Below the pieces are notes generated by a model. It was not told the origin of the DNA, ran no database searches, and saw only the letters and a program-made list of their open reading frames with translations. Made by a program: the position numbers and the translations under genes. 64,000 nt of DNA from Marthasterias glacialis (lineage: Eukaryota > Echinodermata > Asteroidea > Forcipulatida > Asteriidae): positions 13,532,110 to 13,596,109 of the forward strand of contig OU452227.1 in the NCBI GenBank assembly GCA_911728455.2, in the 5' to 3' direction. How positions within the stretch are numbered: position 1 is the first letter of the stretch; every line of letters begins with the position of its first letter. Positions 22,142-32,035 of this stretch are shown piece after piece.

Positions 22142-22319
22142 TTTTACCCTTTAATCGTTGCTGAAAATAACTTTATGTTACTTTACTCTGAACGAACTGT
22201 TTACTAAAATGTAAATATTGTTCATTCACTGTCTAATCCTGATGACATGAACGGTGCACCGACATGAAGTGTCAAATTCGCCATTACTACTACAGCGCCC
22301 TCAAGAGTCGAGTGTCAGC
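22142..22319. promoter_or_regulatory. Putative bidirectional promoter between STUB1 and a divergent candidate gene
   Basis: About 180 bp separates the STUB1 start codon (minus strand) from the ATG of the divergent plus-strand frame. No TATA box is visible. The span must contain the 5' UTR and core promoter of STUB1, and of the second gene if that gene is real. Inferred from geometry only. Confidence 0.4.
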
Positions 22320-23924
22320 ATGGGCAGTATTATAATCCCGTCTACGGCGCACGTGTCACTATCGTCTCATGACTACCGTCACGACCGGTGGACGAGGGAA
22401 GACTGGGTCAAGCAAAAAGATGGAAAAAACGAGTTTTTTGTAAGGTGAGTTAAGTCTTGAAGTATATACATTCTGCTTGCTTGACATCAGGAGAAGGGTG
22501 TGCGAATATTAAATTAATGAACTCAGTTACTAACTGGTTCTAGCAACAACCACCGCACCGGCAACGGTTTTATCACAACTAGTGAAGCAAGCTTGATATG
22601 TCTTTACATTTTAGACAACATTTAGGTTTGGGTGACTGTAGCTTTTGTGACCTATTGACAGACAAGATACAAACAACAGCAGGCCTAATACTCCACGATT
22701 GCCTCCGTTGCCTCTGGTCATTCTTGGTGCCCTTGAAATGCTCCAATAGAAATTTACAGTTTCCCCATAGAGGGGGGGGGGGGGGGGTCTTCTCAAGAAG
22801 AAAATGCCTTGGTGCCCTTGCCCTTTCAAGAACGAAGCAATCAGGCCTGCAACAGGCAAGATAGTGATAAAGATTGACAAACAAAATTACCCAGAAAGTT
22901 TTTTTTTCATTCAGCTACTTCAGGTTTGTTTCAGTCACTCTATTTCATTCTATAGACATCCAAGACTAGACCCAGTAACTGGGGCGCTGTACTCCTTTTT
23001 TGAGATTTTGACATTATCGGTCGTACTTCAAAAAAGTTCAGAAGAGTTCAGCACCCCAGTTACTGGGTCTAATCCAAGACTACAGTTTTACTACAATTCT
23101 TCAGTTAAATTTCTACTCTATCTTATTTGCAACTGTTGAAATTGAGTGGTTGACCAGCCTCTTGCTTTTAGCTTTTGCGAAATTGAATTGGATCTTTGCG
23201 ACCTGTTGAATTTGAAAGATCGTATTTTGACCACTGAATGCTAAACTGTTGAAAGTGAATTATTCCTCCTTCCATTGAGCGGATTAGCCTACCAATTACT
23301 GTAGGTTAACCTCTTTAGCACTACTTAAGCAACATAGTGTCAGAGTCCAGCATTCTCCTCAGTGGCGTAGCCAGGATTTTTTCAATGGGGGCACAAGGGG
23401 GGGGGGGGGGGGTGTGGGCATTGCTTTTTAATGAATTACATTTATCAGAATTTTTTTCATGGGGGGCACCTGGAGGGGGGCACCTGGGGGGGGGGCTCTG
23501 AGAATTTATGCCGGGGGTTGCACGTGCCCCCCCTGGTCCCCTCTAGCTACGCCACTCATTCTCCTGAAGACGATCAGAGCATACTGATCAAAGCCTGCAG
23601 ACTGTTTTCATCACCAGTTCAGAACCACCACAACTTGTAAACCCTTTAAGAGTGCCGCAGACCTAGATAGATTAAATTAGGCCTACTCCTTTTGACTAAT
23701 GAATGACTTTTGACTAATGGTGCAGCGGAGCATTCATTTTCAAATTGAATTGAATGAGCCGGGTATTTAATTGAATGAATTTTTGTTTAAATTGGCCAGG
23801 AAAACCTACAAAATGCCTAAACACTTGCAGGAAAACCAAGAACAGCTTAACATGTTTCCATAAGGACACTGAAGGTACCTACACGATTTCCTCAATAGTG
23901 TTTGGCACACTAAATGGAAGGAAG
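22320..23924 (+). CDS. Unrecognised divergent candidate gene, two exons, 3' incomplete
   Basis: Exon 1 (22320-22444) starts at an ATG in good Kozak context and reads MGSIIIPSTAHVSLSSHDYR, then HDRWTREDWVKQKDGKNEFF, ending in phase 2 at a consensus GTGAGT donor. Exon 2 (23831-23924, acceptor cttgcag) joins in frame as RKTKNSLTCFHKDTEGTYTI, then SSIVFGTLNGRK, ending in phase 0 at a GTAAGA donor. The join yields 73 uninterrupted codons; frames this short can arise by chance. I do not recognise the product. The W-x-REDW stretch faintly recalls the N-terminus of thiopurine-methyltransferase-like proteins, but no SAM-binding motif follows. A further in-frame ATG at 22254 could extend the protein. 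It sits head-to-head with STUB1, a common arrangement for housekeeping gene pairs. A short frame at 22804-23139 lies in the intron and is repeat-derived. Confidence 0.35.
22680..22849 (+). mobile_element. CAGGCCTR MITE with 6-bp target duplication and poly-G
   Basis: Starts CAGGCCTA, ends CAGGCCTG, flanked on both sides by caacag. Internal blocks match the 20429 copy (ttgcctccgttgcctctggt, gctccaatagaaatttacag). A poly-G run of about 18 bases (22771-22788) replaces the normal interior. Confidence 0.75.
22969..23071. mobile_element. 103-bp inverted-repeat element with 11-bp direct flanks
   Basis: gacccagtaactggggcgctg at the left is inverted at the right (cagcaccccagttactgggtc). The direct repeat atccaagacta lies immediately outside on both sides (22958-22968, 23072-23082). 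The long flanking duplication would fit a Mutator-like element better than hAT or mariner. Confidence 0.7.
23360..23557. mobile_element. hAT-type MITE with perfect 8-bp target duplication
   Basis: attctcct flanks both sides (23352-23359, 23558-23565). Termini CAGTGGCGTAGC and, inverted, GAGTGGCGTAGC. The interior is G-rich with poly-G runs and gggggcacctgg blocks. The frame at 23431-23640 is within it. Confidence 0.8.
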
Positions 23925-26177
23925 GTAAGACCCTATCTCGTATCTCCCATTTCACTTGACAGGAAAAATAACTCTTGAAGGAGATTGATATTTATTTTCC
24001 TTAAATCTATAAAGGGCGAGTGGGGTTTTAATTTTTTTCCTTGTGCAATTGCAAAAAGATCAGTGTTTACCCGTACTACTTGATCATTGCATCACAATCA
24101 ATAAGTGCTAAAAATTACACCAATAATAATAATAACAATAATTTTGATGTTTAAAACCATCAAAATTACTGGTTTCAAAATAATTGGGCCTAATAGGGAA
24201 TCGAATAATGTTTTACAGTGTTATCATTCCCTTGCTTTTAACTGTATTTGTTCATCGCAAGTATTGTGTGTAGGCCATTACCGGTGTTTGTGCAAGGGAA
24301 GTGATGTTTCAGTGTAGTGAACTGAACGGTGTGAATGTTCCCTCGAGTTCACTTCCTAGGTCTAGGCCCCCATCGGTAATGAAACCATTAAGGCAAATTA
24401 TGTGATCATCCTTTATTATTATATGAGCTGACATGCCAGTCCTTAGGCCTCATCCCATGCTATAATGTTGTTTCCTGTGGCTCTCGAATGTCAATTAACC
24501 TACATATAGCAGACGTTTAATTTCCTTGAGAAGCAAATTAATTAGATTTCGAGCCTGTGTACATTGTTGATACTAGCTTGGGGATTGGGCACGTTGTGTG
24601 TGCAGAGTCAGACAACAGCTGAGCGGCCGTGATGTTAAACCGATACGATACTGATACGATCGGTGTGTTTTAAAGATGAACTATAACGAGATAACACCAA
24701 CATCACAGTTGAACCCTGTTTGGCTTGTCATTAAGTGAAATATCAATCATTTTAAGAGCGATATTACATATCCACCTTGTGTTTATTGATTAACATTGAT
24801 CAGACAATTACGTATAGTTGAAATGGAGTATCACGTTCTACTGAAAGAAACCCTCAACGAATCTTGAGTTGGAATTGTAAATATTTTGTCTTCTGATGCC
24901 AGTTTTTATACTGGCTATAGGTTTTCTATTTCATGGACAATTCTGTTTATTTTTTGGATGAAAGCAAAATACATTGTACTAATCTTTATTAATAATAATT
25001 TTGAATTACAAACATTATGTTCTCTATGTAGACTAATGAGATTTATGTTTTTGTAGTGATCCACATCAACATAATATACGCCTGATAGCCGCATTGTATT
25101 AATCTTAAGTTGATGAGTTGTTTTCCTGTCTGATACGCTAAAACATCTCAGTTTTTCCCTTCTCTTGTATCTCTCTGGCTGATCTCCCCTTGCATCTTTC
25201 ATTTGATCGTTTCATTTGCCGACTGAGGCTTCAAATGCCGACTGAAGCAAAATATTGTGCTCGAATTCGCTCCCTTGTGGAGTCCTATAACAAAAGGGAA
25301 GCGCAAGAACAATTGGTCTCCACTGGGGAATTCTAAAGAGAGGGATGCTCCATAAGGAAATTTGTGTACAAAGTCTATGAGAAAATATTAAGTACAGGGA
25401 CAAAGGAAAGAACAATAGAGGTCTCCACAAGGATGCAAAAATGAGAATGTGTGTGTGTGTGTAGGGGGGGGGGGGAATTGAGAGTGTCGCCCCCACACCT
25501 CGCCGCGGCGCTGCTCTCGGCTCTGATGATGTATTGATTTATGATAAAATTTTTTGACAAAGATGTGCATCTCAGTTTAAAAAAATGATATAATCATGAA
25601 AATCCTCTCTACGGCCAACAACAATTATAATGGCACTGGTATAAAAATAGGTTGATTGGAGTAAATAGTTTAAGCGCATTGGTAATTGTCAAGGACCACT
25701 ATCCGCGCTTTGTGTTTACCCATCATGAAATAATTAGAAACCTGTGAAAGTTTAAGCTGTTTTCAAACATCGGGTTTTGGTCTCGCGGGAACAAAACTAA
25801 AATGTTTTACTCATTTCTCAAAGCTGCGTTTCAAGCAAAAATATCACCAAGGGAAATTTTCCACCACGACCCTCTTTATAATATGAAGTTATATAGGTTA
25901 TATGCAAATCTGTGAACATTTAAATGTTCAATCTTACCCATGTTGTGCGCACACACACCCTTTAACGATGGTATGTTATGCGCTGTGCAGAGTGAGCATA
26001 TGAAAAAACATGAACGAACTCCGATGGAAGCACATTGCACTCAGAAGTGTGACTTGCACGACCGTTTTGGCTGGTTTGTTTTTTAATTCTAGGCGACTAG
26101 TTGTTGAGGTTAACAACCCAGTACAAAGGAAGCTAGTATGGGGTTCAAGATATACGTTATTTATCTTCTGTTAAAAG

Positions 26178-26395
26178 CTACCTTCGCAGTAGAGGAAGCC
26201 AATACGAAGATCGGTCAGTAAACCATACTTAATGACAAAGTCGAGTGCATTGTAAGGTATCCACGTGCATATGCATACTAATAACAACATCAGAACACAA
26301 AGTAAATAGGCAGTCCTGTCGGTGTGTATGACCACCCAGAGCCTCCCCGTAGCCGCAAAGTCCCCACCGGCCCTCATGAGACCATTGCTCTCCAT
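26178..26395 (-). CDS. Possible exon with one transmembrane segment, unrecognised
   Basis: The minus-strand frame starts at an ATG (A at -3, G at +4) and encodes about 27 polar residues, then a hydrophobic run TAYLLCVLMLLLVCICTWIP, then YNALDFVIKYGLLTDLRIGF. A weak GTAGCT donor follows near 26177. The layout would suit a type II membrane protein or a GPCR-like TM segment, but I recognise no family and no neighbouring exon. It lies in repeat-poor DNA, unlike most short frames here. It could be a chance frame. Confidence 0.25.
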
Positions 26396-27274
26396 TAAAT
26401 TGTAATAAAAATCTCCAATCCCACAGATTATCTGGATATGGTGGGGGGATTATGCTCGAAAATCCTGCAAGCGCCTACGGTATCTTGGAGCTATAGCGAG
26501 TGAGCCTAATGCTCTTAGATGGGGGATTCTGGCAATAGGAACCCCATGACTGGCCGGTGATTATTCGCTAACGGATGACTCGTACCCCAGGGCAATTGAC
26601 TCTTCATAAGCTATTTAAGTCGATCAAAGTACGTCATCCCACTCGGTAGGCAGGAAGATCAATGCCACGAATTGTCTATAATTAAGATGCTATTTTGACA
26701 AACTCTATAAAGTGCTTTTTTGCGCGAAAAGGAGGGAAATAAAGAAAACGACAGGTCTATGAGTAGAAATAAAACAGTTATTTTTTGATTGTGTTAATAA
26801 AAAACTAATTAAATAGTTGCTGCTTAGTTTGAGTCAGTGCTGTGATTTAAAGTGACATGAAGCAGTTGATTGTTTCCACTCATTGAATAAAACACTAATG
26901 TGATGGTGATGGTAAATATAGCCCGCCTTCACTAACCATCTAAATTGCACAATATTGATACAATTGCCTTGTTTGCTGGATACTAGTGTTTTTGTTCGTG
27001 TGCAACACAGACTGCAAATGTTTTTTTGGGAACACTTCGGCGCCCTTAACTGCCCACACGACCTGGCTATTGGCTTTTACCACAAACGTTTCGTCAAACT
27101 AAATTTTCTGGCAAATATTTAGTCCCATCAGCGTTGCATCGTGATAAGCTTTAAATGGCATAGTTAAGCCATTCTCAAGGGTGGATCGAGCAAACACAAT
27201 TAGTTTTAAGTCGTAAAAGTTCGGGGAAGGGTAAGGACAATTGATATGATGGCTTTAAAGTGACATAGCACATA

Positions 27275-27780
27275 TATATATATTTACGGAAATGTTTGCA
27301 ATTTGGGGCGCACATCGTGAAACTATATATGACAGTATTTTGCAATTTTGATTCGACCCTAAGCATGAGTCTTTCTCAAAGGCTGAATAGTCAAAGGTCA
27401 TTTTGCCTTTTGAGAGGTACTCTACTAGGGTCGAAACGTCAGGCCATTTATTTTGTTTGCAGTTATACCACAGGCCATTTTGGTTGATAAGAAGTTTGCA
27501 ACGGCTAATTCTTTTTACGTGAATATTTACGTAAATGTTTAGGTTTACAACAGTCGTGAATTTTCACGCCAATTGGGGCACAAATTGTGAAATTATGCAC
27601 CGATGTTTACGTAAATATTCACTACGTAGATATTCACGACACGGGCAAAATCGTGAATTTATAGGCCAATATTGGCGTAGATATTTGCGACTTGGGCCAT
27701 GGGCCATATTTGCGCAAATATTGGCGTATATATATTTCACGATTTGTGCCCCACGTTGCAAACCGTTGGCGTAATTTGCA
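27275..27780. repeat. Cluster of imperfect inverted and direct repeats
   Basis: The block gtttgcaa...ggggcacaaatt/cgtgaaat occurs at about 27294-27325, forward at 27494-27590 and inverted at 27735-27770, with gtgaatatttacgtaaat and ttggcgtagatatttgcg motifs between. It is AT-rich and palindromic, with mirrored short frames on both strands; probably a decayed MITE. Confidence 0.6.
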
Positions 27781-27849
27781 ATGTATCACATTCATGGTCT
27801 AGTTTAGTCTAGTTTATAACCATCTTGTGAGAATAAAATCACACCAAAG

Positions 27850-28022
27850 ACTTTTTCCCCAAACTTCGGCTCAGACTCCGTCTGTGGGCCTGGGCTCCGT
27901 TTGATGTTGGAAACACGGTGACCATACAAAATGCACATGTGCTCCAAAATTGATGCCAGAGCACAAGCCGCAGCCAGAGCACAAGCCGGAGCCAGAGTCC
28001 AAGCCGGGTTCAGAAAAGGTCC
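27850..28022. mobile_element. Decayed MITE of the GGCCTTTTCCAAACC family
   Basis: The left part ttccccaaacttcggctcag and the right part agccgggttcagaaaaggtcc are roughly inverse, as in the clearer copy at 43773-43926. The interior has repeated agagcacaagccg/ggagcc motifs. Confidence 0.45.
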
Positions 28023-28469
28023 ATAGCCAATAAATCACTGAAATACCGCCCTCAAGCGAAATAAGCACATACAAACATAAACAATATAATACTGATAAAA
28101 CTTTAACAGAGCAATTTGTTGTTGAGACATGTTCCTGCCACTTTAATGAAGATGTGCAGGTAGACGACCAAAACATTGTCAAGGAGATTGTCAGGATTAG
28201 CAATCCACCTGCATGTTGGACAGTTTTTGAAAGACCAAAATCCCGTCTACTTTGTGGAATTTTAAGATGAATTCTGAGTCTATCAACTAATCCAGCTTAA
28301 AACGTTCTATAAAAAGAAATATTATGACATTATGTCTGTAGGCCTACATAATAGTTTCACACTATTTCATTTTTGGTCCTGTATATCCACCGCCCAAAAT
28401 TTCCTTCACTGTCACTTGCTTGATGTCTCGTTATGGTAGAATATTGTGTGTATCTTGTGTATTGGCGAC

Positions 28470-28614
28470 TGAATGGTTGGCTGAAGTATTTTCCCAAGAG
28501 GCCATCCCATTCCTGGGTTTGAATCCCACCGAGTAGTACATGCCTGTGAATTGTTTTGTCACACAGTACTCAGGAAAGCACTGAGTATAATACATTGCTT
28601 ACCACACATCGGTG
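28470..28614 (+). mobile_element. Type C SINE, worn head
   Basis: A B-box-like tgggtttgaatcccacc, then acatgcctgtgaatt and agcactgagtataatacatt, matching the 3' body of other type C copies. The A-box region is degenerate. Confidence 0.55.
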
Positions 28615-28615
28615 T

Positions 28616-28830
28616 ATAAAATTCTAAAATCTCCCGGGACAGAATTGACCCGGATTCCCGGTCCGGGGGGGGGGGGGGGGGGGGACCAGGCCCATTTCTG
28701 GGTCAAGCTGACCCGGAAACTGGGTAAAAAATAGGATTCAAACTTAGATTCTGCGTCAGTTTGACACATTTCCGGGTCATTTTGACACAGATTCCTGGTC
28801 ATGACCCAGAAATGGATCCGGATACTTGAA
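28616..28830. mobile_element. Partial CACTCTAAAA-family MITE with poly-G
   Basis: Shares ttctaaaatctcccgggac, ttgacccgga, cccatttctgggtcaa and tgacccggaaactg with the complete copy at 31788-32035. A poly-G tract of about 20 bases lies at 28665-28684. The right terminus is missing. Confidence 0.6.
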
Positions 28831-31349
28831 CATTTTATATAAAAATGAAGTTTAGCAATCACTTGTAGACGAACCTTGTAAAATTCCTTCGCTGATGTAG
28901 AAAGATTGAATACATTAACAAGAACATACACTGGGTTTTACGAGCCCTCGAGTGGGAGTCGAACCAAAGCCGAAAGGGCAGAGGTCTTTTTAACCGTTAG
29001 ATCAACCACAGCTTGCCCTGTGACTTGAGGGCAGCTCCGATTTAGCATTGGATATCACAATACATTATATACGGATGTTATTATTAATATTGGAATGGGT
29101 AAAATTCATTTTTTGTTTAACCCCGTCAGCGACGGATGAATACGGCATACCAAGTGTGCACTCAGAGGCCCCTACAGTCCTACGGGGAAAAAACACCCAC
29201 TCGCTATGTTTCACAATATACACCGGTAAAGGGCACTTTACTAAGAACTCACCTAGTCTCCTTGCAGATAATTTCGGGGCCATTCTTTCACCCTGCCCTT
29301 TTCATATCTTTCTTCTTTATCCTGTAACCTCCTAATGAGTTTTATAGGAAAATAGTTCCTTCAGACTCAAGCGTCTTTTTGATCTTATGTGAACCATGAA
29401 CGTACTTATTACCAGGACGGCAATGTAATTAGATTGGGTACTTGAATGACCTCGATTTGTGTTTCTATATAGTTAATAGAACGGGGTTTCAATCTGAACG
29501 TACTATGATTCACTGATGAATTGGGGTTATGCGATCTTTTATATACAATGCCGGGGCAAAATTTTTCATTGTCGATTATTTTCGTAATTACTCAAATGAA
29601 TGAACTTACTGACGAATGGAAGTGAAAGATCTATGTGATTGCTTGTCGAGGCTCACTGCCGCTTTAGGCTTTTTTTTTTATTACCGCCATTGGTGTCAGC
29701 ACATTCACTGTTAAAACATGTTTAATGAGAAGCTACATTTTGTTTGGGGTTCAGTATGCAAGACCACATACATACCACCTTGGTTTCTGTATTTGTAGGT
29801 TGTACGGGATTAGGTTTCCAAACAAGAATTTACATTTGTGACGGGGTAAACAACGCAGGCTAAATCCCCCACATTGCTACCGATGCAGTTGAAGATGTGA
29901 CATTCCCTCTTGGGGATTAGATACTAGACGCTGAACTGAATGCTCAGCCCCTTTTTACAAGCTCAGGCGACAAGAAGGGAAATGGAGGTGGGAGAGATGA
30001 GAGTTGTAGACGGGAAAGTGTAAGGACGGACCCCTGGGCGGGGTTGTGCTGTCTGTTAGACAACCCCGGGCAAAACCGGTCCCGGATGCAATTCCTACCT
30101 AACCTGATTCCGTATCAAAAAACACATTAAGACTTCTTAAAATGCAAAGATAGATCGCTAGCGAGTCTCAAGCAAGGAAACAACGAAAAGGCTGAGCCCA
30201 GATGGCATACCAGCATGACTACTGATGGAACTTTTAGCTGGAGGGGCTTTATTCCTCACCTAGAAACAACGGAATCTCTCCAGAGTTTAAACCGTGCCAC
30301 ATTTTCCTCTCCCCCCATTAAGTCAAAAAGATGTTTGTTTCAATGTAATGCGAATATCTATTTCTGTTTCTCACAATATTTCACCAAACCTTCGGGAAGA
30401 AGGATAACGATTTATTGTAATACTTTTTTTGCATATTCATTACATCTCTGTATTGATTTGGATTTTTTTTCAGCAACACGTACAAGAAAAAAGATTTTTT
30501 TTGTGTTAATATTGTTAATGTTTTGATTTCAAATAGTTTTGACCTAAACAGGTTTTTGAATAATTGACTCTAATTATTTTTTGCTCGGAACATTGCACAT
30601 AAATAGGTCGCAGAGCAAAAACTGAATCACATACTTTACTTTTAATTCTTCAACCGCCTTTGAAATTATTTATTTTTATTATTCCCATCGATATTCGTTG
30701 CTTGGCGTCGATCTCTTTATTCAAAGTGGCAGTCGACAGTTTTTTCCCCGATACAACTTAAAGTTTCACATTGTTAATTTTTGTAAAAGTTTTCTGTGTA
30801 AATGCTTGTCCGGGCTTTTTATAAACAATTTGCTTTGCAAACTTATATGATTTTTTTCACATTATTTTCCTCGTAAGATGTGGAGAATGTTATAGCATTT
30901 TCGCTTTTTGTTTTATTTTGTTTGTGTTATTAATTGGATAATGTTGAGAGAAAAAAATGACAATAATGTTTACGAACATTCAGAATACCTCTTGCACTTT
31001 GCAAGGGGTAGCTGCAAACAAGTTGAATTGAGGGACAATATTTTGGGACATTTCCCGCGCCTTTTCACGCCAAACTAAAAACAGAGCTTCAGTAGGTTGA
31101 TTGAAACTCACGTGACGCTCAAATTTAAAAAAGGATAGGGAAATTACGGAAAACCCTGCCGCACATTATTTCAACAGAGGGCGTCTTCCAACCAATAACA
31201 GTAAAACTGAAATCCAGTTTGAAATCCAGTTTGCTGCAAAAATTAAAGATGCTCGCAGAACATAAAAGCGCAACAGTACCGGTAGTTCATCCAGCCATTT
31301 TGTACATTGAACGGTGGATGAATCATTTTAAAGTTGTTACGTGAGCATT

Positions 31350-31526
31350 TGGTGCTCGGTATGTGGCAGGGTATACCCCCTCCTACTGTGTCTTCATTGT
31401 GTTCTGGGAATCTCTGGAATTCTTTTGAGGATTTTAGGGGGGGGGGGGCTTTTGTACAAGAGGGGAAGAGTGTGTTAGAGAATGAGAACATTTGGGGGGC
31501 CTCCCTCTGCCACATATCGGATATGG
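31350..31526 (+). mobile_element. MITE with ATATGTGGCAGGG termini
   Basis: Left ctcggtatgtggcagggt, right ccctctgccacatatcggat, inverted. Internal ggaattcttttgaggatttt, poly-G and gtacaagaggggaagagtgt recur in the copies at 52395, 59680 and 63283. Two frames spanning it are artefacts. Confidence 0.75.
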
Positions 31527-31787
31527 TATATACACGAGTGGGAGTTATCGAGAAAATGATATATAGTTCCAACTAAAATTTCTGATATGACTGTTCAGAG
31601 GCTATAATGTTTGAGACATTGAGGCACTGTGTACCGTGGTTTCGCTAACAAGTGACAGTATCTGCTTTGCTGAGTAGATTGTTCTTGCAGGAACTGTTCA
31701 GGGGTTGGTTGACACAATGTGTTCAATGTTAAAAACCCATCGACGGTCCGAGTGAAATCGTCTCACAACCAAAAAGCTTTCTTAATA

Positions 31788-32035
31788 CACTCTAAAAAAA
31801 AACCTCCCGGGTCCCCGGGTCAGAATTCACCCTGATTCCGGGTTGGCCTGACCCATTTCTGGGTCCGATTGTATGACCCGGAAGCTGTGTCAAAATGACC
31901 CAGAAATGGGTCAAAATGACGCAAAATCTGCGTTAAAATCCCAATTGAAACCAGTTGCCGGGGGTCAGCCTGACCTAGTAATGGGTCAGGCCATCCGGGG
32001 TCCGGGTCAATTCTGATCAGGGAGGTTTTAGAGTG
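31788..32035. mobile_element. CACTCTAAAA MITE with TA flanks
   Basis: TA|CACTCTAAAA at the left and TTTTAGAGTG|TA at the right. The interior consists of many gacccRgaa / tgggtcaR motifs, giving self-complementary blocks. TA duplication suggests a Tc1/mariner-type relative. 248 bp. Confidence 0.75.

Noticed and set aside
28935-29015. tRNA-like sequence on the minus strand with B-box ggttcgactccc
   Set aside because: The A-box region and acceptor stem are too irregular, and no SINE body could be matched; not confident enough to list.
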